Positions 10,361-21,450 are shown, numbered from the stretch's first letter. The stretch is 64,000 nt of DNA from Berberis thunbergii (GCA_003290165.1 QNQO01000598.1:310001-374000), one strand, 5' to 3'. A program made the numbers and translations. The notes: a model not told the origin generated them from the letters alone.

Positions 10361-10603
10361 TTCATTGTCCCTTCTTATTTTTAGTTAAGCTGACATTCAG
10401 TGGAGATTAAATTCCTTAGCACATTGGTTGCGTTGATCAGATTTATTAACATTGTTTTTCTGTTCAATAGTATTAACTTTTTACAAAATCATTTCATCAT
10501 AACTATTGTAATAGACAATTATGCAAGTGTTTTTAAAAATTTAAATAAAATCACAAATTTGAGTATTCAACATAGCCGTTTAAGTATGATATAAACTACG
10601 CTA

Positions 10604-10631
10604 GTGCCAACGGCACGGATATTCCACTAGT
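10604..10631 (+). mobile_element. Helitron-type 3' terminus
   Basis: GTGCC-AAC-GGCAC (10604-10616) forms a perfect 5-bp stem hairpin, followed 10 nt later by CTAG (10627-10630) and a T (10631). A short GC-rich hairpin 10-12 nt before CTRR, with insertion before T, is the defining 3' structure of plant Helitrons. The 5' TC end is not identified. The tandem arrays and duplicated block upstream could be Helitron interior; this is inference. Confidence 0.6.
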
Positions 10632-11025
10632 AGCCCTTATAAATCATTTTACTCCTATCTATTTACTTATTTTTCTGTAAGCTTTTGTGCTTGTCAACAG
10701 TGAAAGATGTGGAATCAGCTTTATTAATTAGGGGGCTCGTTGAAGAAAGAAAAAAGAACTACAACTGGATACAGTGACATTACCCCTCTCTGTCTTCACT
10801 TCATATTGATATATAATTGGAGAGAAATCACTCTCAAATGAATTGAGTAGTTCACTGACCAATACACAATTCATATGGTACTTCTCTTACCCCACAACTC
10901 ATATCTATCATCATAATAACAGTGGGAGAAAATAAAGGTGAAAAGAGACCAACTTCATCATGACATTATCCCTTGGTCTCAATCAAAGTAAAATATGCAT
11001 AATATATTGAGGAATACTAGGGTGC
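10632..11025. other. intergenic, nothing recognised
   Basis: AT-rich sequence without coding signal or clear repeats. Confidence 0.5.
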
Positions 11026-11029
11026 ATCG

Positions 11030-11140
11030 GTCTCGGTGCACTAATATCTTGTCTAGTGCTACTTGGTATCACTTATCTTGATGCAATCTTACACTATTTG
11101 ATAGTCATCAGGTAAGATATTAGACGCTTTATCGATGCAC
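11030..11140. repeat. small imperfect inverted repeat
   Basis: GCACTAATATCTTGTC near 11037 is complementary to GGTAAGATATTAGACGC near 11110, and TGCATCGGT pairs with ATCGATGCA at the ends. MITE-like, unclassified. Confidence 0.4.
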
Positions 11141-11209
11141 TTAAGAAGAGCCATAATATAATACACCAAAATTCAAAATATAAAAGATTTTACCAAAATA
11201 AAGGAAATT

Positions 11210-11366
11210 TTTACAGTGCCCGACCGTATGCCCGACTACAGTGCCAAGTGCATTGTACCACGTAGATATGCATTGAGATACATGACAACTCCTATCTCGA
11301 TGCATATTTACGATACTACAATACACCAGACACTGTAACCAAACATTCATCCGGGCAGTGTAGCAT
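11210..11366. mobile_element. MITE-like inverted-repeat element
   Basis: Ends ACAGTGCCCG (about 11214) and CGGGCAGTGT (about 11353) are complementary. Inside, GATGCATATTTACG and CGTAGATATGCATTG form a second pairing. Related vocabulary (ATCGATGC, GTGTCTGGCACC) recurs at 12495-12600. No coding content. Confidence 0.45.
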
Positions 11367-11954
11367 TACTCAAAATAAAATAAAATAAAGACAGTACAAT
11401 TGCACGAGTACTTGTTACATGTTTGAGAGAAAAAAAAACATTTCCAAATTTGATATTTTTAAGACTAAAATTAAACAGCCCTTGATCATACAGGATGTTG
11501 CAAGTGCCAGGATGCAGTCTCATCCTTGTAGAAAGGAAGTTTAAAAAAAATAAATTTAAAAAGTGAATTTTTTGTTTTTATCATTTGTGATACGCATTGG
11601 CTATTTGGCACTACAAGTTCCTCTCATCCACGCCATCTATCATTTTTTTTACCGGTTAACATACATCACTCATTTAAACCATTATTTATTTTCTTCTTCC
11701 CCTTTTTTATCCCCTCTTTTGAAAATTCTTCCTTCCCAAATTGGATTCATTTTCTACCACTCAACTCAATCTCTCATCTTCCCTCCCACATCCGTCACTA
11801 TCTACCCCACTCTCATTAGTTTTCTCACCATCTTTTCTCCCTTCTTCCAAAAAACAACAACATGAAAATCAACTGCATGTTGAACAAAAAGGAAGATAAT
11901 TCAATAAGGTTATTTATTTACTGGATCGAATCCGAACAAGGCACGCTCGATTTC
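11367..11954. other. intergenic, nothing recognised
   Basis: AT-rich and pyrimidine-rich sequence. An open frame at 11563-11865 has composition typical of CT-rich noncoding DNA and no recognisable domain. Confidence 0.5.
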
Positions 11955-12200
11955 ATCATCGCCTCTCTCCCTTCCCTTCTTTTCATGTTTCTTTTTTTTC
12001 ACCCACGCGGTGACCTTTGTGATGGTGGATTTCCTACTTGCAGAAGCCACCGTGAGGGCAAAACGAGTTTTTCACCCGTAGGTACCTTCGCAAAGGTTAA
12101 ATTTTTTGCCCTCGTATGGAAACCCCCCATCACAAAGGTCGCGGCGTAGGTGAGAAGAAAAACTGAAACATGAGAGGGGTAAGGAAAAGAGACGATAACA
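11955..12200. mobile_element. foldback (inverted-repeat) element
   Basis: The left arm CACC(C)ACGCGGTGACCTTTGTGATGG (about 12000-12025) pairs with CCATCACAAAGGTCGCGGCGTAGGTG (about 12126-12151). Pairing extends outward through CATGTTTC/GAAACATG and inward through GAGGGCAAAA/TTTTTTGCCCTC. Near-complete foldback of about 245 bp with no protein. A MITE or an inverted-repeat small-RNA source is possible. Confidence 0.65.
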
Positions 12201-12489
12201 TGTGCAGAAATAAGATAAAGTAGGAGAAAAAGATAGAGTAGGATGATAATGGTTGTTATGACTATGCGGCCATTGCGATGGCCATCATCATAGCCTCATC
12301 TCCTATATCTGTTGTCGTTTTACACCGTCCCTCGCAATTGATTGCTCCTTTCATGTTGTTGTTGTTGTTGTTGTGGGTAGGGAGAAATATTTAGGTTTTG
12401 CCTTTTATGGGTGGTATGGCCTGGAAGGAGTTTCGTGAAATTTTGCCAAATTTTAATTTTTTTAACCCTAATTCTACGATGTTTGGTCC

Positions 12490-12605
12490 AAGGTGCCTAT
12501 TTGATATCTGGCACCACGGTAGATGTGCATCGAAATAAGATTTATTTACTATATCGATGCTCATTTATGGTGTCTGGCACCACCAGGCACCGAAGTAGTG
12601 CTCTT
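12490..12605. repeat. small inverted-repeat segment
   Basis: GGTGCCTATTTGATATCTGGCACC, GATGTGCATCGA and TATCGATGCTCATTTATGGTGTCTGGCACC give internal complementary pairs. It resembles the MITE-like DNA at 11210-11366. No gene. Confidence 0.4.
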
Positions 12606-13116
12606 TTATAATTACGAAAGAAAACTAGTTAAAATGCAATTTTACGGTTTTTTGACGGATTTTTTTTTGAATGTTACGTTAATTTCGCCAAAAACCAAAA
12701 CACCTGCAATTTTGGTCGAAAATCTTCAACACAGTTTAGGAAGTCGAAAATTCAGGGACGTTGAGGGTGCCGATGAGAGGAGGTGGAGAGATGCGCAGTA
12801 GACGGAGACGATGAGGGAGGGGCGGAGTGTGGTGGTAGTGGTGGCGGAGAAGAAGAGGAAGGAAGAGGAGTGGTGGTGTGAAATTGTTTAGGTATTCGTT
12901 GAGCAGAAAAGAAAAAGAAACAAGGAGGTTAGGAGGGAAAGGACTTACTGTCACACGTCAAGAAACTTGTGGAGTCTTGTGGCTTGTAATGCACGAAATC
13001 CCTCACACATGGCCTTTACCTTTTGTCTGTATTTTCCTTCTTTTTTTCTTATTTACAGAAGAACGATTGAACGAAGAAGCATAAAGTGTATGAAGTTGTA
13101 TAAAAGAGAGATCATT
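12606..13116. other. intergenic, nothing recognised
   Basis: Contains a purine-rich GGAGGTGG/GAAGAAGAGG tract (12770-12875) that opens frames on both strands. No domain recognised. Confidence 0.5.
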
Positions 13117-13975
13117 GTTAAGATTAGGGGTGGGCACGGTTCGGTTCGGTTCTAAATTTTGAGGAACCTAACTCGAACCGTTTAAAATTTATCGGTTCCG
13201 ATTCGGTTCGGTTCCTCTATTTTGAACGTTGGAACCGAACCTAACTCGAACCGTTGGAACCGAACCTAACTCGAACCGTTTACAACGGTTCGGTTCCTAC
13301 GGTTCCTATATTATCTCATTCAAAACTACCTCATCTTTGACTATAATCAATTTTAAACTAAATTAAAATGACATTTCCAGGCAAGTCAAAGAATGCTAAG
13401 TTCTGATAAATGGAATACTAGGAAGAACTTTTTCATAAAAGTATTGAAAATGATCATCTTTATATAATGTAAAAGCATTTGCAGAAATTTAACTCACCAA
13501 GACAGAAACAACAAAATATTTATTGGCAAAGATGATCAACACATCAGCAGCAGCAGTCGAAACCCCAGCAGACAGGAAGAAAGATCAAGATGGAGAAGTT
13601 GTGTGTATTGTTGTTGAAGGGATTTCCAACTCCAACAGTACAAAACCCATTTGTGATTTCTATTAGAAATAGAACCAAACCAGCCCTTGCATCTTCTGAC
13701 AAAACAATCGATTCTTCACCAAGGGGAAGCTCTTCCTTCACCAAATCAACTACTTCACCCTGATTATTGCAACACAAATTCACCATTTTTGCTCTTCTCT
13801 TTTTCTTCTTCTTTGGTCTCTGTTCTGTTCGAAAAATCTCTACTCCTTTTTTTTTTTTTTTCTTTCCCTGCAACTCTGCAAGACCGATCAAGGTGTGGGG
13901 TGGGTCTAAACTCTAAACACGACTCGCAAACAGGGAAAATACAAACACGCAAGTAGAAGAAGAAGATCAACTTAC

Positions 13976-14230
13976 TGCTTGAGCGAAATCATGATCAGGA
14001 TGGGGAAACAGAAACATTCTCAGCCTTGTAAACCCATCCCCCGCACCTAACTTATCATACTCCTCCATCATATTCGTTACATCATCATCATTCACAACCG
14101 ACACCAAAGCATCAAGATCCTCATCCGGCTGCTGGTACTTCAACACCGTCGCTCTTTCGAATAGTTCCCGCATCTTCGCCATCAATTCCTCATAATTCGT
14201 GTCCCTCGGCAGACTCACAATCCTCGTCTC
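13976..14230 (-). pseudogene. PB1 (Phox/Bem1p) domain exon, captured
   Basis: On the minus strand the segment reads ETRIVSLPRDTNYEELMAKM, then a stretch containing LKYQQPDEDLDALVSV, NDDDVTNMMEEYDKL and RLRMFLFPHPDHDFAQA. These are hallmarks of plant octicosapeptide/PB1 proteins, the LKYQ and EDLDALVSV..DDDxxxMxEEYD acidic OPCA region. PB1 mediates head-to-tail protein interaction, but this copy has only the later two thirds of the domain. The exon ends at a consensus donor (CAAGCA|GTAAGT on the minus strand, boundary 13976), so part of an intron was copied too, which argues for genomic DNA capture and not an mRNA copy. Upstream it runs into a GA-rich minisatellite instead of the normal domain start. 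It lies wholly within the hAT-like element. Confidence 0.85.
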
Positions 14231-14560
14231 TTCGACAGAGACAGAGAGAGATCTTGCTGAGGGAGCTGCTGCTTCTTCTCTTCGACAGAGAGAGGAGAGG
14301 AGAGGGAGATCTCGTGCTTCTTCTCTTCGACAGAGACAGAGAGAGGAGGGGAGAGGGAGATCTCGGCTTCTTCTCTTCGGATGGAGAGGGAGATCTCGGC
14401 TTCTTCTCTTCAACAGAGACAGAGAGAGGAAAGGAGAGGGACTCGCTGCTTCTTCTCTTCGACAGAGACAGAGAGAGGAGAGGAGAGGGAGATCTCGGCT
14501 TCTTTTCTTCGGATGGAGAGGGAGATCGGCTTCTTCTCTTAGAGACAGAGAGAGGAGAGG
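14225..14560. repeat. GA-rich minisatellite in the PB1-carrying element
   Basis: Five or six copies of a 50-65 bp unit built from TTCTTCTCTTCGACAGAGAC and AGAGAGGAGAGGAGAGGGAG(ATCTCGG). Frames on both strands stay open because of composition; the Arg/Glu/Leu/Ser-rich frames are not proteins I can support. Confidence 0.8.
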
Positions 14561-14947
14561 AGAGAAATTCACAGTGAAATTCAAACTGTTTGTCAAAGAC
14601 CCAACAACTATTCGCCTCTTTGTTTTCACAGTGAGGAAGGAGTGAGAATGTGTAGATCTAGGGTTAGGGTTAGAACTTAGAAATAGAATTAGAAATTAGA
14701 AAGTAATCAGAGAATTTACTAATTTAGGGTTGGGTTTGGGTATATATATGCGGTTCGAAACGGTTCGGAACCGAACCGTTTCAAAAAAAAATTTGGAACC
14801 GGAACCGAACCGTTTAAGAACGGTTCCGGAACCGAACCGAATCGTTTAACATTTTTTAAAATCAGAATCGAACCGTTTGGAGTAAAACGGTCCGGTTCGG
14901 TTTGGATCCGCGGTTCCTCGACCCGTTTGCCAACCCCTAGTTAAGAT

Positions 14948-15645
14948 GTGAACTACTATTTGTGTACTCATCCACCTTTCACACTTGTCATCCTCCTTAT
15001 GGCCATATCTCTCCTAACCTTCTTCATCCATTTGTGGATTGCTCACTAAAACTTATAAAACATCCAAAATTGTGACCACAGTTGGATTTGGATTTCATCT
15101 GGATTATTATTTAATTCTTCCATTTAGAGGTAGGAGATTTTTGCCATAGTTAACATGTATTTCGAAAATTGTAATTTTTTTACACAGTTAAATATTTTTT
15201 AAAATCAGGTGATCGAAATTAACTTGAAAATAAAATCACAGCCCTTGGGTGTAAGATAGAAAGGGAATGATGTAGAAAAAAAAATTTAGATGGATAGCGT
15301 GGATAAGAGAAATCTGTGGTGCTAAATAGTCACTACCTTTGATTGTGATATGGTTGATTACTCAGAAAATCTCTAAAAATGGTATATATATTAAACCATG
15401 CCATTGGAATATTTGAAATTGAGAACCTATTCATAAACTTTATTTACATTAGAGAGAAATAAACACATACACTTAAAAGAAAAATAATCTTATGTAGAAC
15501 CTATGATTTTTAATTGTAAGTAACTTTAAAAATAACGTAAAATTTTATGATCTATGAACATAATTTGTTCACTAACTAGGAGTTTTTATTTATTTATATC
15601 GTGAAATTAGTCCTTGTAGCCAATTCCATCAATCTCTATTGAGTT
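14948..15645. other. intergenic, nothing recognised
   Basis: AT-rich DNA without coding signals. Confidence 0.5.
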
Positions 15646-15826
15646 ATTCAAAATGGCGAGGAAATGAGCGAGGTGAGGGAGGTGGCGGGATGGGGACCGT
15701 TCATCCCCCTCGGGATGCGCGCGCCAAAAAAGATGGCATACATCTCGAGGGAGGTGAACGATCCCCACCTCGCCACCTCCCTCCTCTCGCTCATTTCCTC
15801 GCCCACTTCCTCGACATTTAGAATTT
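15646..15826. mobile_element. foldback MITE, GCGAGG family, copy 1
   Basis: The left arm ATGGCGAGGAAATGAGCGAGG...GGGAGGTGGCGGGATGGGGA pairs along its length with the right arm (TCCCCACCTCGCCACCTCCC...CTCGCTCATTTCCTCGCC). The loop contains CTCGGGATGCGCGCGCC. Almost the whole 180 bp folds into one hairpin. Two relatives in this window (24406-24577, 39546-39730) share the arms and the CTCGGGATGCG loop edge, which defines a family. Confidence 0.8.
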
Positions 15827-16071
15827 CTGATCTCTATTTATTATTTTAGCATGTGATTGAAATTATTAATAAATAAAGTATATTTTTGTCTTGGAAGTCT
15901 GTCGGCAACACAGTTCCGAAATGGTTTATCAGTAGCACAATTCCGAAATGGATTAGATCTGATTTAAAAACCCCAACACTGGCTTGCAACTGAGAATAAA
16001 AAGCCTTAATGCATGAACATGATATGGACACAAGGCAAGGGCTGTAAGCTGTGTGGGATGGATTGAGCAAG

Positions 16072-16226
16072 TCTAGGGAGCTAGGTTTGAGACATGTTTT
16101 GATTTTTTTACACTTTTATCCATTTTCTTTAAAACACAACCACAAACAACATTAATGAAAGGGGTAAAAGTGTCAAAAAACCTCAACCTGACTCAAAAGT
16201 AGCTCCTAAACCTCGCTCCCTAGAAT
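16072..16226. mobile_element. MITE with TCTAGGGAGC termini
   Basis: TCTAGGGAGCTAGGTTTGAG at the left pairs with CTCCTAAACCTCGCTCCCTAGA at the right. Inner sequence TTTTTTTACACTTTTATCC pairs with GGTAAAAGTGTCAAAAAA. The central TTTAAAACACAACCACAAAC segment recurs in elements at 28830-28975 and 33031-33201 and in a partial copy at 16320-16430, so these look like one MITE superfamily. Confidence 0.65.
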
Positions 16227-16319
16227 TATTGGGGATGGATTAGATGCAATGTACCTCCACATTTAAAAGGGTTTTGTCCCTAAAATAAAAGGCCATTTGT
16301 TCTTTTGATTGAGTCTAGG

Positions 16320-16430
16320 CAGCTAGGGTTACTAGCCATTTTTTTGTCAAGGTTTGAGTTTTTTTTTTTTTTTTTTTACACTTTTACCTATTTTCTTTAA
16401 AATACAACTACAAACATCATTTATATTGAG
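16320..16430. mobile_element. partial copy of the same MITE type
   Basis: GGCAGCTAGGGTTACTAGCC...ACACTTTTACCTATTTTCTTTAAAATACAACTACAAACATC matches the left and central part of 16072-16226. The right arm is not evident. Confidence 0.45.
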
Positions 16431-16760
16431 AATAATCAAGGATATGGTGATCAACCAAAGATGATCCATTATGTTTTCTAAAATTTTACTCAGTTTATAT
16501 ATACACTTTTTGTATTTATTAGAGTGTTTTGTTGGTGAGTTGCATATATTCTTTATACATGGTTATTACCAATGAAAAGTTTTAATTAAAAAAAATTAGC
16601 GTATAAATTAAAAAGAAATAAAATTGTATAAACATATAACACTTTTTCGTTTTATTTTTTATGTTAGTCAAGGGTGTAAATTTTTTTAACTATGTCTATG
16701 TTGATTTATTATCCTTTTATTTTATTTTATTACTTTGATAATTTTAGTTTTTGAGGTGAA

Positions 16761-17290
16761 CTTATTTTTGTTGGATCTCATAATCATTAAATGTTTTCCT
16801 AGACTTGTAATACCAATTTATTTTCTTTTTTTGTTTTTGAGTCAAATTTGTTTTTGTTGAATCTCATAATCATTAAATGCTTTTGACTGGATTCAAATCT
16901 TATACTTGTGATATACCATCTGCCATAAGCTAAATGTATACACTTGTTTTTGTTGAATCTCATAATCATTAAATGCTTTTGACTGGATTCAAATCTTATA
17001 CTTGTGATATACCATCTGCCATAAGCTAAATGTATACACTTGTTTTTGTTGAATCTCATAATCATTAAATGCTTTTGACTGGGTTTGAACCTTATACTTG
17101 TGATATATACCATTCGCCACAAGCTAAATGTATATTACAAGTATATATATACATTTATCTTGTGATAGATGGTATATTACAAGTATAGGGTTTGAAATCT
17201 AATGGTACACAAGCTATATATATATATATATACATTTAGCTTGTGGCACATGGTATATGACAAGTATAGGGTTTGAAATCTAATGGTACA
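16761..17290. repeat. tandem repeats of about 100 bp plus an inverted part
   Basis: TTTTTGTTGAATCTCATAATCATTAAATGC...ATACTTGTGATATACCATC...AAGCTAAATGTATA is present three times (16850, 16945, 17045) with a partial copy at 16765. Complementary sequence (TAGCTTGTGGCACATGGTAT, 17150-17260) follows with TA-rich microsatellite. No gene. Confidence 0.75.
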
Positions 17291-17667
17291 CAAATGTGTT
17301 GAGGTGTGAGAAAGGTGTAAACATTTCACACACCTCACAATTCCTAGATTTTCTCCATTAATGTTTAACTGCTCCCACTAGCCTTAATTTCCTCGGATTC
17401 TTCCTCATTGAGTTAACTTTTTTTCCTTTTTTCATGGTTGTTAAGAAATATCTCCCTCAAAACGTGGGAAAAAAAAAACCAACATGACGATTTCTCCTGA
17501 TTTTACAAAGTCATAACAAAACATTCTTAAAAATAAAAAGATTTGATCCACAATTTTTTCTCCCTTTTTTAAAACACGGTACAATTAAAAAAAAATGATG
17601 TATAGCTGTCTTTACAAACACTGAAATGGAGGAAAAGAAAAGTTTATTGGGAAAACACAATTTTTTA
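17291..17667. other. intergenic, nothing recognised
   Basis: AT-rich DNA without coding signals. Confidence 0.5.
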
Positions 17668-18294
17668 AAATGCAATATATAGCTGTCCCATCTTGTTATT
17701 TTGATCCCGCCCCGTAAATCTCATTTTGTTCCGATTTTTTTTGTTTTTTTGGAATTGATCAAACTCATCACGATCCTGTTTCGCCCCGATCTAGAGTGAT
17801 AAGATTGGGATGAAGATTTTCAATCTCGCCAATTCCACCTCATCTCAAACTTATTTATTATTATTAATTTTAATCGAACTACTCTTCTAAATAAAGTTTA
17901 GGACGTGTTGAAATCAAGTAAAAACTTAATTATTTGAAAACTTATTTACTTGATTTTATACTATTTGTTTAGAACCTATGAAATTTTTTATGTCAAATAG
18001 AATCTATGAAAATTTATGTTTTTTCACATTTTAGATTGATTATACGACAATTATTCTTATATCACATAGATGATGCTTAATTTAAAAAAACTATAAGGTT
18101 TGAACCATAAATTTTATATGACGTTTAATATTGTTATAATAAAAGCTATATGTACATAAAATAAGTATTATTTGTGTGAGCGATGAAATTTTTTGTTATT
18201 TTTTATTGAATGACTATTTAATACATGCTCATCCCAGAACGAATGAACACAATAAAATACGGATGAGATCCATACCGTCCCATGCCCACCCCTA
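17668..18294. mobile_element. decayed hAT-like element of the GGGACGG subfamily
   Basis: The left part (TAGCTGTCCCATC..., CCCCGATCTAGAGTG..., GGGATGAAGATTTTCAATC) aligns with 4811-4995 base for base with many substitutions. The right end ACCGTCCCATGCCCACCCCTA closes at 18294. The interior is AT-rich with no recognisable gene. Target duplication not recognisable (right flank ATCATTAT). It shows the family has an older, eroded stratum here. Confidence 0.65.
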
Positions 18295-18524
18295 ATCATT
18301 ATCATGAATTCATGAGTAAGTTACTTAATCTCATTTCAGATAGACCAACTTGTTCAGTAACAATTTTGGAAATTTCCTTTGTTTTACTAACCATTACAAA
18401 ATCTACTAACCATTACAAAATCTTAATTATCGGTCAATTGGTCATTACCCCATTTACTGGATGCTACCATATCCATATTTTAAACAAGTGGAATTTAAAA
18501 TAACAAGGGCTCAATACGTACTGA

Positions 18525-18530
18525 CACGTG
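18525..18530. promoter_or_regulatory. G-box CACGTG upstream of the IDD gene
   Basis: A palindromic CACGTG about 760 bp before the IDD start codon. G-boxes bind bHLH/bZIP factors in plants; relevance here is inferred from position only. Confidence 0.35.
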
Positions 18531-18599
18531 AACAGTATTTTGTTTCACCTAGTTGTCACGATAACTCTGGTTAAGTTTTAACCATGGTTAAATTCCGCC

Positions 18600-19285
18600 G
18601 TTTTCATATCCATTGTTTCTCCTCCCAGAAGTGAAGACTCTCTCTCTTTCAAAGAGAAGAAAAAACTCGACTCATTTGTCTTCTACGAATCTTGCAAACC
18701 ATTACAACTAAAAAGCCAAACAAAACAAACTCCGCTGTTTGTTTGTTTCGTGTTTCTGTTACTCTTTGCTGATCAGTCAGTCAGTAACGTTTCGGATTTT
18801 AGCGAAGTTTGTTTACTTGAATTGTACTGTAGAAGAAGCTCGCTCTGTGTCAACTCTTTAATGGCGGAAACTTAACTTTCTCAACTCTTGTTTTGTTTAT
18901 TGGCGATCAATGAAGTCTCACATCTTGTTCGACCATGTGTTCTGTTCTTTCTTAGAATTGCACAAGTTTAAGTTTTTGTGATCGCATGTTTCATGATTAC
19001 TTGTGCTCTCAATCAACAACAACAAATTAAAGTGACAAGCTCGTTTCGATTGATTAGGGAGTTTTTACTTTTGAAGATTGAAGTTGCAGATCTTGTTTAA
19101 TTTGTGTCAAGTTGAAGTGGTAGGTAGAAAGAAAAGCAGAAGTAGGGATTGGTAGTTGTGATCATCAATTTCTGAGTGAAAACTGAAAACCCTCAAGTAG
19201 TCTTTAGTCTTGATTGATTTTCTTAAGTGATTCGAAAATTGTTGGATTTCAATTTCTTTCCTTGTACGTCGAAGGAAATGTGCCG
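18600..19285 (+). promoter_or_regulatory. probable promoter/5' leader of the IDD gene
   Basis: A pyrimidine patch (CTCTCTCTCTTTC, 18638-18650) typical of plant 5' leaders is followed by about 630 bp without the repeat signatures seen elsewhere. Several out-of-frame upstream ATGs are present (for example 18861, 18910). The exact transcription start cannot be seen. Confidence 0.35.
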
Positions 19286-21450
19286 ATGGAATTAGACAAT
19301 TCTTCTGAACAAAGAGTCTCTACAGCTTCGGGAGAAGCCAGTGTTTCGTCTTCAGGTAATCAGATCTCACCGCCATTGATGATTACAGCGAAGAAGAAGC
19401 GAAACCTCCCAGGAATGCCGGGTAGGTAATAAGTTGTTGCTGGAGGTGTAAGGTAGGTTGGTTTATAGAAGGGAAATTTGATTAGCTTGTTTTTGGTTGC
19501 AGATCCAGATGCAGAGGTGATAGCTCTATCACCCAAGACCCTAATGGCGACGAACCGATTCGTGTGCGAGATCTGCAACAAAGGGTTTCAAAGAGATCAG
19601 AACTTGCAGCTACATCGGCGAGGTCATAACCTTCCATGGAAGCTGAAGCAGAGAACGAGCAAGGAGATTCGAAAGCGGGTGTACGTGTGCCCCGAAGCAT
19701 CGTGTGTTCATCACGATCCATCTAGAGCTCTGGGGGATCTGACTGGGATCAAGAAGCACTTCTGTCGCAAGCACGGGGAGAAGAAATGGAAATGCGATAA
19801 GTGTTCCAAGAAATACGCTGTTCAATCCGATTGGAAGGCACATTTAAAGACTTGTGGAACTAGGGAGTACAGATGTGACTGTGGGACTTTATTCTCCAGG
19901 TTTGCTTCCAATCATTCCTGTTTGTTTCTCAATTTGGGTTTGGGGTTGTTTCATTAAGGAGGGGGTTTGTTTGGTGATTGTAGGAGAGACAGTTTCATCA
20001 CACACAGGGCGTTTTGTGATGCATTAGCTGAAGAGAGTGCGAGAGCTCAAACCGGTGGGAATGGGAGTTCGAACAATTCGGAAGAAGAAGATCCGAAGCT
20101 GCAAAGACTGGCTCTACCACTGGTTTCTTCATCTCCATCACCATCTCCTGTCACCAACACCAACACCATATCTGGTGGTGCTGTATTGACGATTCAAAAT
20201 CAAGGTAAATGTTAGTTGTTTTTGGTTCAAAACAAGCAACTTTTTAGATGTTTTCAGTTGGATTTTGTCGGATCTGGTTTTTGTTAAAAATTGGATTCTT
20301 TGGGGGTTTTTGTCTCTTGCTGTTCTGTAGTTACTACTGGTTCTAAATCATCTTGTGAGAACCTCCAATATAAAAATAAAGGGAGTTCTTTTCATGGAGC
20401 TTTTGATTTTCTAACTGAGATCTCTACATCATAGAAAACCAAAAAGCCTAAAAAGTTCTGTGAAATCTGGATTGGGAGATGCAATCATCTCTGCAAACCA
20501 ATAAAGAACGTGAAAAACAATTGATTAGTGTGATTGAGTCGAGAAAGCAGACCAGGATTATAATTACTCTTTTCCCTTTCTCGCCTTTACAAAGTAGAAG
20601 AAAAGTGTACTTTTTGGATTAAATTAGTGGTTGATATTTTCATTTGTTTTCTGGGTTTTTGATACAATTTGCTTCTTCAACAACAGAGCTGCCTGAGAAC
20701 TCGACTGGAATCTTGCATCAAATCCCACAATCAACCTGTGTCAATGGAAGTAGTAACTACAGTTCATGTACTACTAGTAGTAGCAATACTAGTATGTTTG
20801 CCAACCTATTCACATCTTCATCCATGGGAGAAGCAAGTTTGCAGACTCAAAACTCTCAATTTTCTGACTTGATTTTTGCCATGACGCGTTCTGACCGGCC
20901 AACAATTCCAGAACTGACAGAGCCCACTTCCCTTTGTTTGTCCAACAATGGGTCTAATCTATTTGGACTGGAAGATCGACGGCAATTTGCCCCACCACCA
21001 CAACCCACAATGTCCGCCACTGCCTTACTTCAAAAAGCAGCACAAATGGGTGCAGCTGCCACAAGTGGATCATTGCTCCGTGGTTTAGGCATTTCCTTGA
21101 GTTCGTCATCGACATCAACAGCTCAACAAGACAACAACTTGCAATGGAATGGTCAAATGGAGAAAGAAACTTCAAATACTGGACTTGGAATTGGTCTTCC
21201 TTCTGATGGATGTGCAAGGCTTACAGACTTGATGATCGGTCCATCTAGTCTATTCGGTTCCAAACCAACCACCCTCGACTTCCTAGGGTTGGGCATGACC
21301 AATGGCGTAGCTCCCAAGGGCGGGCTTTCGGCCCTACTGACCTCCATTGGCAGTGGTGGTTTCGACATTTCTGCCTCATATGGAGGGAGTGGGGATCTGT
21401 CCGGTGACACATGGGATGGAGGAGCAAATGAGAGGAAGCCTAATAGCTAA
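19286..21450 (+). CDS. IDD: INDETERMINATE DOMAIN (IDD) C2H2 zinc-finger transcription factor
   Basis: Four exons: 19286-19421, 19503-19899, 19984-20204 and 20687-21450, all with GT-AG introns and consistent phases, giving 505 codons plus TAA. IDD proteins are plant nuclear factors binding AGACAA-type sites and partnering DELLA/GRAS proteins. Visible in order: acidic/Ser-rich N-terminus; NLS KKKR (36-39) and NLPGMPDPDAEVIALSP; ZF1 C2H2 FVCEICNKGFQRDQNLQLHR (65-87); ZF2 YVCPEASC...HFCRKH (107-136); ZF3 C2HC WKCDKC...HLKTC (141-163); ZF4 YRCDCG...HRAFC (168-189). The C-terminus has both family motifs, MSATALLQKAAQMGA and TTLDFLGLG, placing it near the IDD4/IDD5 group. The start is the first in-frame ATG. 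All Cys/His ligands are present and no frameshift is seen; it is the only apparently intact gene in the window. Confidence 0.95.

Larger units (their letters stand above)
13125..14939. mobile_element. gene-carrying hAT-like element (PB1 cargo), complete with 8-bp TSD
   Basis: Starts TAGGGGTGGGCACGGTTCGG and ends CCGTTTGCCAACCCCTA. Flanked by perfect GTTAAGAT copies at 13117-13124 and 14940-14947. Subterminal regions (13125-13315 and 14745-14939) are packed with GGTTCGG/CCGAACC motifs, a different subterminal motif from the GGGACGG elements but the same terminus and duplication length. The interior holds a minus-strand PB1-domain exon, a GA-rich minisatellite and unassigned sequence at 13330-13965. 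No transposase; 1815 bp. Confidence 0.9.

Noticed and set aside
14199..14645. Arg/Glu-rich plus-strand open frames in the PB1 element
   Set aside because: Purely the GA-rich minisatellite; antisense to the PB1 exon.
14655..14675. Interstitial telomeric repeat (TAGGGTTAGGGTT)
   Set aside because: Only two units; a telo-box-like promoter or leader word is as likely and has no further support.
16799..17122. Minus-strand protein with internal repeats
   Set aside because: A read-through of the 100-bp AT-rich tandem repeat, present in the reading frame by chance.
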